Below, piece after piece: positions 56,403 through 64,000 of a stretch of DNA of 64,000 bases. The notes below the pieces were generated by a model. That model ran no database searches. It was not told the origin of the DNA and saw only the letters and a program-made list of their open reading frames with translations. Position numbers and translations under genes: made by a program. Numbering within the stretch: the stretch's first letter is position 1; every line of letters starts with the position of its first letter. The DNA is from Christiangramia sediminis. Its GTDB lineage: Bacteria; Bacteroidota; Bacteroidia; Flavobacteriales; Flavobacteriaceae. The stretch is from contig NZ_JAJBZG010000002.1 of NCBI RefSeq assembly GCF_020552705.1, forward strand, positions 1-64,000, given 5' to 3'.

Positions 56403-56528
56403 GGTCTCGGTTATCGCCAGTTGCGGATTTAGAGATACTGATTTGCAGCCATAGTATTGATTCGTTGATCATGCTAATTATTTTCTTTCTAACGCTGCCG
56501 CAATTGGCGATGAATCGTTGGTTAGACC
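56403..56528. repeat. Inverted-repeat-bounded 126-bp element
   Basis: Ends GGTCT and AGACC are inverted. Inside them CGCCAGTTGCGG (56415-56426) and CCGCAATTGGCG (56498-56509) pair over 12 bp with one mismatch. The element starts nine bases after the stop of the PLP gene and has no coding capacity. It looks like a small non-autonomous element or a dispersed palindrome, but I cannot test for further copies. Confidence 0.45.
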
Positions 56529-56646
56529 AGTTTTAAGTATATAAACCTATTTTAAAATCTAATTATCTTATTTAAATTTTCGGTTACCTAAATCTATGTA
56601 ACCAAAGTTACATCCTAGTCTAATTCAACATTCTATTTTCGCCTTT

Positions 56647-57006
56647 GTGAGTTTAAAGAAACTTATATTATTATTATTACTTCCCGTCTTTCTTGGGAAG
56701 CTATTCATGGTGGATGCAAGCGCCATTAACCTTTTATCACAAGGAAATATAACTTTCGTAAAACCATTTTGCAAGAAGAAAAAATCAAATTCAGATAGTA
56801 CGAAAACTTATGAATTTGAAAAAAAGGTGGAAACGAATAATAGCTGGGTTGAAATTAGCAGTTTTTGCACTCCGCAATTCAATTTCAATGCCTACTCGTG
56901 GAATTTCAGTAATTCTGAAGTCATCAGCGCAGAAGACGTACTCTTCACTTCAAGATTAAGCTATCTATACCTGGATAGCCATTCACCGCCTCCCAAGTTT
57001 GTGTAA
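56647..57006 (+). CDS. Small exported hypothetical protein
   Basis: This 119-residue protein starts at a GTG followed by a hydrophobic segment (KKLILLLLLPVFLGKLF). The mature part has two cysteines, a lysine-rich CKKKKSNSD stretch and a conserved-looking end, LSYLYLDSHSPPPKFV. Proteins with such a PPP-type tail are often found at the head of small flavobacterial operons encoding efflux or redox proteins; no function is established. It is 74 bp ahead of the DoxX-like gene and may be co-transcribed. Confidence 0.6.
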   Translation: MSLKKLILLLLLPVFLGKLFMVDASAINLLSQGNITFVKPFCKKKKSNSDSTKTYEFEKKVETNNSWVEISSFCTPQFNFNAYSWNFSNSEVISAEDVLFTSRLSYLYLDSHSPPPKFV

Positions 57007-57080
57007 TTAAAATTTAGTGCATCCTGGAGCTAAGTAATAACTGGCTTCAGGACAGATTATTAATTACAATAGCATCTTAA

Positions 57081-57485
57081 ATGACGAACAAAATTCAGAT
57101 TAGTCGTCGTTCCATACAGTTATTGCGCATCCTGGTTAGCGGTATTTTCCTTGTCGCAGGCAGCAATCATTTGCTGAATACCTCGAAAACAGTCCGAAGG
57201 CTTGAACAGGCCAGTTTTAAAGGAATCGCCTATTTTTTTGGTGACCCTGAGTGGCTGGTCATACTTTCCGGAGTCGTAATGCTTGCAGCAGGTTTTTTAT
57301 TCCTTATAGGATTTAAAACCCGATGGGCGGCAATGGTATTACTACTTGTATTAATACCTATTACTCTATCTGTACAGGTAGGACAGATAAACACGCTTGG
57401 ACCACTTTTTAAAAACATAGCAATTCTAGGTGGCCTGCTGTTTTTTATAATAAATGACACAGACAAACTCTTTAAAATCAAATAA
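57081..57485 (+). CDS. DoxX-like membrane protein
   Basis: This 134-residue protein has four hydrophobic helices and DoxX-type segments: LLRILVSGIFLVAGSNHLL, FGDPEWLVILSGVVMLAAG and LFLIGFKTRWAAMVLLL. It differs from the DoxX-like protein at 43419. Its stop is one base before the DsrE-like gene, so they form an operon. DoxX/DoxD proteins occur with thiosulfate and thiol metabolism in several bacteria, and the DsrE-like and SoxB-like neighbours make a sulfur role plausible here, by inference only. Confidence 0.82.
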   Translation: MTNKIQISRRSIQLLRILVSGIFLVAGSNHLLNTSKTVRRLEQASFKGIAYFFGDPEWLVILSGVVMLAAGFLFLIGFKTRWAAMVLLLVLIPITLSVQVGQINTLGPLFKNIAILGGLLFFIINDTDKLFKIK

Positions 57486-57486
57486 A

Positions 57487-57909
57487 ATGAAAACTATTCT
57501 TTATAGCATTATCTTACTGACACTTACACTTTTTACAGGAACTAAAGTGAATGCACAGCAGGTGCAGGATTCCAAACATAATTACGTGGTACTCACAAAA
57601 AAAGTTCCCCAACTTCAGCCAATATTAATAACAGCGGAAAAACTCAAGGAAGAAGATGGTTCCAATTTTGGAAAATTCGAGATCATTATCTGCGGTAAGA
57701 ATATTGGTGATATTACCGATCCTGCCAAAATGGAAAAATTCATCACCAAAGCTGAAAATTTAGGTGTTAAGCTCGTAGCCTGTGGATTTTCGATGAACAA
57801 ATTCAAAGTAGACAAAAAGGATGTGCCCGGGAAGATGGAAATAGTTGAGAATGGGATTCTTTATAATTTCCAACTTCAGAAAAAGGGATATATAAGTTTA
57901 AGCCTGTAA
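57487..57909 (+). CDS. DsrE-family secreted protein
   Basis: This 140-residue protein has a signal peptide (MKTILYSIILLTLTLFTGTKVNAQ) and a DsrE-like alpha/beta domain with GKFEIIICGKNIGDI, LGVKLVACGFSMNKF and a C-terminal VENGILYNFQLQKKGY. The cysteines in IICG and VACGFS are at positions used in sulfur-carrier relatives, but periplasmic Bacteroidetes members are uncharacterised. I start it at the ATG 57487; the longer frame starting at 57454 overlaps DoxX without a signal sequence. It lies 1 bp after DoxX and 2 bp before the SoxB-like gene. Confidence 0.8.
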   Translation: MKTILYSIILLTLTLFTGTKVNAQQVQDSKHNYVVLTKKVPQLQPILITAEKLKEEDGSNFGKFEIIICGKNIGDITDPAKMEKFITKAENLGVKLVACGFSMNKFKVDKKDVPGKMEIVENGILYNFQLQKKGYISLSL

Positions 57910-57911
57910 GT

Positions 57912-59564
57912 ATGAAAGGATCTAGAACCCAAATTATTAGCTCAATAAGTTTGTTTGGACTACTTCTTCTAACGATGAGTTGCAAAACAGATGGAGAAAG
58001 TAAGAACAAAGCTTCAGAATCGCAGGATACATTAAGTATCAATATTTTGCAAACTGCCGATATACATGGACAGCTGGATACGCATCCGGAACTTTTCTGG
58101 GAAGATGGCGAGATCATCTTTAAGGATAGAGGTGGCCTGGCCAACATAAAAACGCTATTTGAGAAGGAACGTCAACAAAACCCAAATACAATAATCGTTG
58201 ATGGCGGTGACCTAATCCAGGGAAGTGGTTACGCTGCTCTTTCTAAAGGCAGGGTTATTCCAGAAATCATTAAAAATATGGGATACGATGTCATAATCCC
58301 TGGTAACTGGGAAGTTGTTTATGGAAAAGAGATCATGCTGGAGGTGATGAATTCTTATGAGACTCAGGTGGTTGCCCATAATATGTTCCACGAAGAAAGC
58401 GAGGAGCCGCTTTTCCCTCCTTATTGGATCAGGGAAATCGAAGGTATTAAGATCGGTTTCGTTGGACTCAATGACCCAGATGTACAGGTACGGCAAAACC
58501 CTATTTTTAGCAAGGGTATCGGGTTTACTGGATTAAATAAAGAATTTGAAAATACACTGAATAAGCTCAAAAAAGAGAAAGGAGTAGATGTTCTATTCCT
58601 TGTAACCCATATTGGTGTATTCAAACAGGTAGAACTGGCTAATAATCCTATTGCCAAGGATGTGGATTATATCCTGGGAAATGACACCCATGAAAGAATA
58701 AGGCAGCCTGTACAGGGGAAATATGCGAAGGTGACCGAACCCGGAGCTTTTGGGTCATTTGTAGGAAAACTAAAGCTTGATTTTGTAAATGGAAAATTGG
58801 TTCAGGATTCCTATGAGCTCATAGAAGTAGATCCAAATAAATACCCAGCTAATAAAGAATTACAAGCGATGGTAGACAATGCCAAGACTCCATATAAAGA
58901 GAACCTGGAAACAGTAATTGGCTATACCAAAACTCCACTTTACAGGTATCTTACGGTAGAAAACCCCATGGATAATATGATCACCGATGCGGCGAGATGG
59001 AAGACGGGAGTGGATATCTCAATTTCGAACGGATTTAGATTTGGAAATCCTATTGTACCAGAAAACGGCAAGCCTGCTCCTATCACCAGGGCGAACTTGT
59101 GGAACTTGTTACCCGTAAATGAAAAACTTAAAACCGGGAAAGCATCTGGAAAACAGATAAAGGACTGGCTGGAACAGGAAATGCACAATACTTTTTCTAA
59201 GCAACCTCTGGACCGTTTTGGTGGCTGGTTAGTCCGGTTTTCAGGAATGAAAGTGGAATTTGATAGCCAAAAGCCAAAAGGTGAACGTATAGATAAGATT
59301 ACCGTTAATGGAGAACCTATACAGGATGATAAGCTTTACAGTATTTCTGCCTGTGTGCGTCCCGGCGATCCATTAGACAATCTCTGCCGGATGCCTAACG
59401 TGAAGGATGTAGAAGTAATGGATTATACTATTCATGATGTTGTTGAAGAGTATTTAAAGAAGCATTCACCGGTATCTCCAGGGTTAGAAGGTCGTGCCTA
59501 CTGTGAATCCCTTGGAGAATACTCTTTCTCTACAGTTCCCGGTACCGAATATAATTTCCAATAA
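57912..59564 (+). CDS. SoxB/5'-nucleotidase-like metallophosphoesterase lipoprotein
   Basis: This is a 550-residue lipoprotein (SISLFGLLLLTMSC) with an N-terminal dinuclear metal domain and a C-terminal 5'-nucleotidase domain. Metal ligands are in ILQTADIHGQL, IVDGGDLIQGSG, IIPGNWEVVYG, LVTHIG and LGNDTHER. In ordinary UshA-type nucleotidases the third motif is GNHE, with a catalytic His. Here it is GNWE, which, as I recall, resembles the WE-containing motif of the SoxB sulfohydrolases. The C-terminal half has SISNGFRFGNPI and NLWNLLPVNEKL. It closes a tight operon with DoxX- and DsrE-like genes. It could act on nucleotides or on a thiosulfate-type group; the W substitution favours the second. 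Confidence 0.82.
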   Translation: MKGSRTQIISSISLFGLLLLTMSCKTDGESKNKASESQDTLSINILQTADIHGQLDTHPELFWEDGEIIFKDRGGLANIKTLFEKERQQNPNTIIVDGGDLIQGSGYAALSKGRVIPEIIKNMGYDVIIPGNWEVVYGKEIMLEVMNSYETQVVAHNMFHEESEEPLFPPYWIREIEGIKIGFVGLNDPDVQVRQNPIFSKGIGFTGLNKEFENTLNKLKKEKGVDVLFLVTHIGVFKQVELANNPIAKDVDYILGNDTHERIRQPVQGKYAKVTEPGAFGSFVGKLKLDFVNGKLVQDSYELIEVDPNKYPANKELQAMVDNAKTPYKENLETVIGYTKTPLYRYLTVENPMDNMITDAARWKTGVDISISNGFRFGNPIVPENGKPAPITRANLWNLLPVNEKLKTGKASGKQIKDWLEQEMHNTFSKQPLDRFGGWLVRFSGMKVEFDSQKPKGERIDKITVNGEPIQDDKLYSISACVRPGDPLDNLCRMPNVKDVEVMDYTIHDVVEEYLKKHSPVSPGLEGRAYCESLGEYSFSTVPGTEYNFQ

Positions 59565-59580
59565 TCTCAATTTTTAAGAC

Positions 59581-59694
59581 ATGAATAAAACCAAAAAAAC
59601 TATACAATTTGCCGTAATTGCTATTATAGTCCCGAATTATAGGCGACCGCACTACATTCCAAATGTGATAGGCTTTGTCCAGCGAGATTCCTGA
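59581..59694 (+). pseudogene. Probable 5' remnant of a disrupted gene
   Basis: An ATG opens a 37-codon frame beginning MNKTKKTIQFAVIAIIV, which looks like a normal signal-anchor start. It then changes to a non-hydrophobic stretch (PNYRRPHYIPNVIG) and stops. It follows the SoxB-like gene by 16 bp in operon orientation. I read it as the truncated head of a former downstream gene, broken at about 59630; a genuine tiny peptide is less likely. Confidence 0.4.
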
Positions 59695-59709
59695 TTTAAG
59701 GAAAAAAGA

Positions 59710-59793
59710 ATGATTGTCCGGACATCGGTTTCCCCCGATCTGGATCTGGAACTTCATAAAAAAGTGTTTTCAGATTTTGTAACGCAAATTTAA
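59710..59793 (+). pseudogene. Duplicated 3' end of the PLP enzyme gene
   Basis: This 27-codon frame encodes a tail (SVSPDLDLELHKKVFSDFV) that is identical, apart from a few flanking residues, to the C-terminus of the PLP enzyme at 54543-56393. The DNA matches 56320-56375 almost base for base. Similarity fades at both ends: no similarity continues past the stop, and upstream the match ends within a few codons. It is a gene fragment left by duplication, deletion or recombination. Confidence 0.8.
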
Positions 59794-59905
59794 ATCTCTT
59801 AAGCTTAAAGCTCTTCCTTTTGCAGGTTCGGAATTTTTATAAATCACTCCTATTCGAAGTGAAAAATACCTTTTTTGAGGTATAGTACTAAACCTGGTTG
59901 ATTGA

Positions 59906-59913
59906 TATATTTG
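59906..59913 (+). promoter_or_regulatory. Promoter -7 box of the 44-residue membrane protein
   Basis: TATATTTG fits TAnnTTTG and lies 18 bp before the ATG at 59932. A -33 match at the usual spacing is not clear. Confidence 0.45.
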
Positions 59914-59931
59914 TTCATAGGAATTAAATCA

Positions 59932-60066
59932 ATGAAAAAACTAATTAAACAGGACAAAGAATTCAAAGAAGAATATTTAGCAACAAAAGAAAGTATACTC
60001 GTTCTTAGTTTGACGATTATTGCTATTTCTTCACTTTTGATTACAGTTATAATTAAATACCTATAA
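59932..60066 (+). CDS. Small single-pass membrane protein (44 residues)
   Basis: The frame begins MKKLIKQDKEFKEEYLATKE, a charged amphipathic N-terminus, followed by a single hydrophobic helix (about 21-41, LVLSLTIIAISSLLITVIIK). It has a TATATTTG promoter box 18 bp upstream and a good position between gene remnants and the convergent UvrA-like gene. I know no family. It could be a small regulatory membrane protein or a toxin-like peptide; nothing in the sequence decides this. Confidence 0.45.
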   Translation: MKKLIKQDKEFKEEYLATKESILVLSLTIIAISSLLITVIIKYL

Positions 60067-60137
60067 AACAAATTCTTTCAAGCCAATTTACCGCTTCTAA
60101 TTTAGTATATAAGAGGTCTTTTAGATTCGAGTAACAA

Positions 60138-63100
60138 TTACTTCAATACTACCCCTACTCCAATTTTATCCAGCAAATAAGGATTATGATCAATGATTAG
60201 TATGTCATTGGCTTTACTTAGTTTCTTCAGAATAGTATACAAAAGATCAATATCGGCATAATGCAATCCTGTGCTGGGCTCATCTAAAATATAAAGTACA
60301 TTTTTAGCCTGATCCTGCAGCCAGTTTAAAAGCAATAATCGTTGCCGCTCTCCAGATGAGAGGGATTGTACAGGCTGATCTAACCTGAGATGTGCCAGGC
60401 CTATTCCCTCTAATTGATCTAAAAACTCAAGATTTTTAGCTGATATTTTATTCTGTAACAACCAACTTCTTAACTCGAGTATATTTAAAGCAAGTACCTG
60501 AGCTATATTTTTTGATTGAACTGTCTGAGCTAAGATGTGATCCTGATAGCGTTGCCCCTTACATATTTCACATTTTTCAATTGCATTTGCCGCTACATCT
60601 AAACTTGTTTCTATATAGCCTTTCCCCTTACAATTTGGACATTGACTGGTTTTTGTCTTATAAGAAAAGTCACGAGGCTTCAAACTGGATTCCGCAGCAA
60701 AAATTTTACTGATGTCTGCTAGCAAATTCAAATAAGAAACTAACAAAGTATTCTTATGTGATCTCAATTTTTTAGATTCAAAATAGTGCGCTTCCTTATA
60801 CTCCTTCGGAAAACTGATGCTTTCGCAATTCACCGGTTTTTTAGTCTCTATACTGGGAATTAGTATATCTTTGACCAAAGTAGTTTTCCCAATTCCCGAT
60901 TTACCGCTAATAGCAGTAATTCCTCCAACATAGACATCCAGTTTATTTTTCACTAACGTATGCCTGGACAGTTTATTAATACCAATAGTTTCTTTAGCAG
61001 TCTTCAAACTAACAGCTCTGGAGGGAGCTTTTAGGTAAGGGTGACTTTCACTTTGTTTCAGAAAATCCTGGGGTGTTCCCTGAAAAGTAATATTGCCTCC
61101 AAGTTTACCGGCTTGCGGTCCCAGCTCAATTAACCTATCTGCAGCCAGAATGATCTCCTTGTTATGTTCTATTACCAGAACCGTGTTCCCTTTTTCAATA
61201 AGTTCTTTCAGAATGTTAATCAGGTCCGGGATATTGTTGTTGGATAATCCTGCGGAAGGTTCATCCAGAAGATAAGTGATGCCTTTTAAGGGGCTGTTCA
61301 ATTGTTTGATCAAAGCAACGCGTTGATTTTCTCCCCCAGAAAGCGTGGTAGATTTTCGATTTAATTGCAAATGATCTATATGCAACTGCTTTGCTCGTTT
61401 TATAGTATTAATTAGATAGGATTCAATTTTAGAAATCAATTTTTGATCTATTTCTTCATAATTTTCAATTACAGATATCCATTCTTTAACTGCTTTAAAA
61501 TCAAGGGATTTTATATCATGAATCGATTTTTTACCAATCTGAAATTCTAAACGCTCAGGTTTTAGTCCACTTCCATCACAATGACTACATTTTGCAGAAG
61601 TAAATAATGATGTAAGCCTTTCAATATGTTTGTTTTTTCGGGTCTTATAATATTCTTCTTTTAAGTACTGGAAAAGTCCCTGCCATTTCATGCTCACCGC
61701 TTGAGTACCTTCTCTGGTTTTAGTTTTAAATGTCCATTCGGTTTTCCAAACTTTATCTCCTGTACCCTTAAATAATATTTCTTTTTGCTCATCTGTTAGT
61801 TCTTTAAAAGGAGTTTCCAGTGTAAACCCTTGTACTTTTCCCAACTCTTTCACGACTGCCATGTACTGACTGCTGGCCTGCCCGTAATAAGCTAAAGATT
61901 TATTGTGCTCAAAAAGTCCGTCATTAATACTTCTATTTGGATCAAGGACGATTTTATCAAGATCTGGTAGCAGCTCTTCGCCCAATCCATCGCAAATAGC
62001 ACATTTTCCTAATTCATGATTATTGGAAAAATGACTGGCAGATAATTCTTCTCCTTTATACTGGGCTTTCCTGGAAAAGGCAAATCGCAACAACTTATCT
62101 ATTCCGGTCTGTTTGGAAATATCTGAACGTTCGGTAAAACTTTTTTGTTTTCGAGTGACACAAATTGTGGGGCTTAAACCTTCAATATGATCCACTTCAA
62201 ACTGAAAATTCACCCCAACCCTGGATTGCTGATAAGAGGAGAATTGCTTGGTCATCTCCTGTAATCCAAAGCCATGTAGTGTATCAATAACCAAAGAAGA
62301 TTTTCCTGAGCCTGAAATTCCCGTGATTACCGATAATTGATTCTTCGGAAAATCTATATCCAGATCTTTTAAATAATGGGTTCGAGCACCCTTTATAGAA
62401 ATTCTATCTCGTAATTGATCATTTACTTCTTTAAACTCTTGTTTATCGGCTTTCAAGGCATTCTTTACCTGCGTATCACAGGAAGCATTGAAAAGAGGAT
62501 GATTTTCAAAACATATAATACCGGCAGTTTGTTTTTTAAGTTCATGCATCGCCTTTATTAACTGACGTACATTTTGCTGGTGTAAACCTATACTGGGTTC
62601 TTCAAGCAACAATAATGTCTTTTTAGATTGTTTGGCGAAATGCTTGGTAAGTTTAATTCGTTGTGCTTCTCCACCAGATAAAGTATTAGACGGTTGTCCC
62701 AGTTTTACATATCCCAAACCTAACTGTAACATCAGGGATAATATTTTTGTGATCTGCTTTTCCTCGTTAAAAAAGTCGAAAGCCTCCTCTATACTTAGAT
62801 CATAGATCTCTGCGATAGTTTTATTATTCCAATGCACTTGCAGTACTTCAGGCTTAAAACGTTTCCCATTACAGCTCGGACAGATCTGATTGATCGTACC
62901 CATAACGTTCATTGAAAGTGTGATAACCCCGGCTCCTTCACATGTTTCACATCTTCCGGTCTTGTTATTAAATGAGAAAGCTCCTTTTGCTAATTTCAAC
63001 TTTTTAGCCTCGGCAGATTTAGCCAGAAGATCCCGTATCTTATCGGCTAATCCTGTATAAGTTGCAGGATTACTACGTGGGGTTTTACCAATAGGTTGAT

Positions 63101-64000
63101 CTGAAACTGTTAGCAGATTCAAATCTTTCTTTTCGGCGAACTCAGAAAGCAACTCCATTATTTCAGGTGTTTTTCTGCTAATTACGGTCAATTCTCCATT
63201 TTGAGGTTGAAAAGAACCTGCTGAAGTTTGCTTTGGTCTTTTATCAGTTTCTGAAATGGATTTCTTTAATTCAGAAAGTGTTGGACTAAAAAGATCTTCC
63301 GCATTTAAAAATTCCTGAATAGGACCATTGAAGATTACTTCTCCTCCATTTACCCCGGCTTCAGGACCTAATTCAACGATCCATTCAGCAGATCTTATAA
63401 AGTCCAGATCATGCTCCACTACCATCACCGTATTCCCACGACTAATCAATCTTTTCAGAATATGTCTCAAATAATACTGATAATCTTCAGATAAGCCGAT
63501 AGAGGGTTCATCAAATACATATAGAATGCCCTGCAGACTGCTGTTTACCTGCTTGATCAATTTAATTCGCTGGCCATCACCCGAAGAGATATCCAGGCTT
63601 GGAGTGCTTAGCTTATATTCACTCATTCCCAAACGTATCAGATCGTACAATTGAACACAGATCTTATCGGCTAATACCTGCTCCCCTGCAGTATATTTCT
63701 GCTTCGTAAGTAAATCGTACAATTCACTTAAAGAAAGTTCCATCCAATCATTAAAATTCAATCCTTTCCATTTGAATTTTAAATGTTCAGCTTTAATTCG
63801 TGCTCCCTTACAACTGGGACAAACACTGGAACTGGCAAATTTTAGGATATTTGGGTTACGATCCCTCTTCAGAATATCGCTCATAATTGGAAGAATTCCT
63901 TTATAAAACCCTTCTTCCCGGGGCTTTGCTTTAAAACCTTCCCATCTTAAACGCGACTCCAAAGTATGTTTCCCATAAAAAACTTTAATGCGTTCACTCC
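60138..64000 (-). CDS. Double-length UvrA-type ABC protein, N-terminus outside the window
   Basis: The frame is open to the right edge (in-frame codons read SERIKVFYGKHTLESRL), so the start lies beyond 64000. The visible 1,287 residues hold four ABC modules; an ordinary UvrA has two. Numbered from the TTG at 63962 they are: module 1, signature SSGDGQR (126-132) and FDEPS; module 2, zinc knuckle CETCEGAG...CPSCNGKR (338-368), GKTPRSNPATYTG (292-304), LSGGEAQR and LEEPS, without a recognisable Walker A; module 3, Walker A GISGSGKSS (548-556), CAICDG and CSHCDG, LSGGENQR, LDEPS; module 4, Walker A SGKSGIGKTT, CPNCKGKG...CEICKGQR, LSSGERQR, LDEPS. UvrA recognises DNA lesions for excision repair; this looks like two UvrA units in one chain, perhaps a UvrA2-like protection or repair factor. 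Confidence 0.88.
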   Translation of the reverse strand, partial: SERIKVFYGKHTLESRLRWEGFKAKPREEGFYKGILPIMSDILKRDRNPNILKFASSSVCPSCKGARIKAEHLKFKWKGLNFNDWMELSLSELYDLLTKQKYTAGEQVLADKICVQLYDLIRLGMSEYKLSTPSLDISSGDGQRIKLIKQVNSSLQGILYVFDEPSIGLSEDYQYYLRHILKRLISRGNTVMVVEHDLDFIRSAEWIVELGPEAGVNGGEVIFNGPIQEFLNAEDLFSPTLSELKKSISETDKRPKQTSAGSFQPQNGELTVISRKTPEIMELLSEFAEKKDLNLLTVSDQPIGKTPRSNPATYTGLADKIRDLLAKSAEAKKLKLAKGAFSFNNKTGRCETCEGAGVITLSMNVMGTINQICPSCNGKRFKPEVLQVHWNNKTIAEIYDLSIEEAFDFFNEEKQITKILSLMLQLGLGYVKLGQPSNTLSGGEAQRIKLTKHFAKQSKKTLLLLEEPSIGLHQQNVRQLIKAMHELKKQTAGIICFENHPLFNASCDTQVKNALKADKQEFKEVNDQLRDRISIKGARTHYLKDLDIDFPKNQLSVITGISGSGKSSLVIDTLHGFGLQEMTKQFSSYQQSRVGVNFQFEVDHIEGLSPTICVTRKQKSFTERSDISKQTGIDKLLRFAFSRKAQYKGEELSASHFSNNHELGKCAICDGLGEELLPDLDKIVLDPNRSINDGLFEHNKSLAYYGQASSQYMAVVKELGKVQGFTLETPFKELTDEQKEILFKGTGDKVWKTEWTFKTKTREGTQAVSMKWQGLFQYLKEEYYKTRKNKHIERLTSLFTSAKCSHCDGSGLKPERLEFQIGKKSIHDIKSLDFKAVKEWISVIENYEEIDQKLISKIESYLINTIKRAKQLHIDHLQLNRKSTTLSGGENQRVALIKQLNSPLKGITYLLDEPSAGLSNNNIPDLINILKELIEKGNTVLVIEHNKEIILAADRLIELGPQAGKLGGNITFQGTPQDFLKQSESHPYLKAPSRAVSLKTAKETIGINKLSRHTLVKNKLDVYVGGITAISGKSGIGKTTLVKDILIPSIETKKPVNCESISFPKEYKEAHYFESKKLRSHKNTLLVSYLNLLADISKIFAAESSLKPRDFSYKTKTSQCPNCKGKGYIETSLDVAANAIEKCEICKGQRYQDHILAQTVQSKNIAQVLALNILELRSWLLQNKISAKNLEFLDQLEGIGLAHLRLDQPVQSLSSGERQRLLLLNWLQDQAKNVLYILDEPSTGLHYADIDLLYTILKKLSKANDILIIDHNPYLLDKIGVGVVLK

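Noticed and set aside
59530-59757. Minus-strand 75-codon frame across the remnants
   Set aside because: It overlaps the SoxB-like gene end and the PLP tail copy on the other strand and shows no signal, promoter or family similarity.
1-64000. CRISPR arrays, tRNA or rRNA genes
   Set aside because: No regularly spaced direct repeats, no tRNA cloverleaf with a CCA-type end and no rRNA core motifs were found on reading through.

Overview
The window is chromosomal DNA of a member of the Flavobacteriaceae (Bacteroidetes), probably a marine Gramella/Christiangramia-like strain. The genus is inference. The family-level call rests on gldF/gldG gliding genes, a Lacal_2735-type small protein, a DUF4294 protein, AT-rich intergenic DNA, and several promoters with the Bacteroidetes -7 box TAnnTTTG. 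No rRNA, tRNA, CRISPR array, transposase or prophage gene is visible.

Layout. (1) 1-8.2 kb: DUF4294 protein, M42 aminopeptidase and topoisomerase IB, then a cNMP/CBS/DUF294 protein translationally coupled to a DnaQ-like exonuclease, interspersed with three paralogous small secreted proteins of unknown function. (2) 8.2-19.5 kb: housekeeping genes acs, purC, phoH, SAM hydroxide adenosyltransferase, an ABM monooxygenase, gldF-gldG, dnaN, a DUF4870 protein and mnmE. (3) 19.6-41.7 kb: an overlapping NtrY/NtrC-like two-component pair diverges from a roughly 19-kb operon. That operon encodes a periplasmic adaptor, an ABC ATPase, five tandem MacB/FtsX-type permeases, a secreted DUF2807 protein, a sixth permease, a second ATPase and a TolC-like outer-membrane protein. 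The divergent promoter region holds a palindrome and a candidate sigma-54 promoter, so the regulator probably drives the operon. (4) 42-46.4 kb: a lipoprotein, then a DoxX / OhrR-like MarR / quinone oxidoreductase / SDR operon with a palindrome at its promoter, and a small coiled-coil protein. (5) 46.5-54.4 kb: an outer-membrane porin-like protein, two TPR-type histidine kinases with nearly identical kinase halves, a LytTR response regulator, and two secreted proteins. (6) 54.5-59.8 kb: an unusually long PLP enzyme of the Cys/Met-metabolism family, then a tight operon of a small exported protein, a DoxX-like membrane protein, a DsrE-like protein and a SoxB/5'-nucleotidase-like lipoprotein, followed by gene remnants that include a duplicated tail of the PLP gene. 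(7) 59.9-64 kb: a 44-residue membrane protein and a giant UvrA-type protein that runs off the right edge and contains four ABC signature/Walker B modules instead of the usual two.

The most noteworthy items are the sigma-54-type six-permease efflux operon, the double-length UvrA, the compact sulfur-flavoured cluster with the adjacent gene-tail duplication, and the mosaic kinase pair. The functions proposed for these systems are inferences from families and context; the arrangements themselves are read from the sequence.
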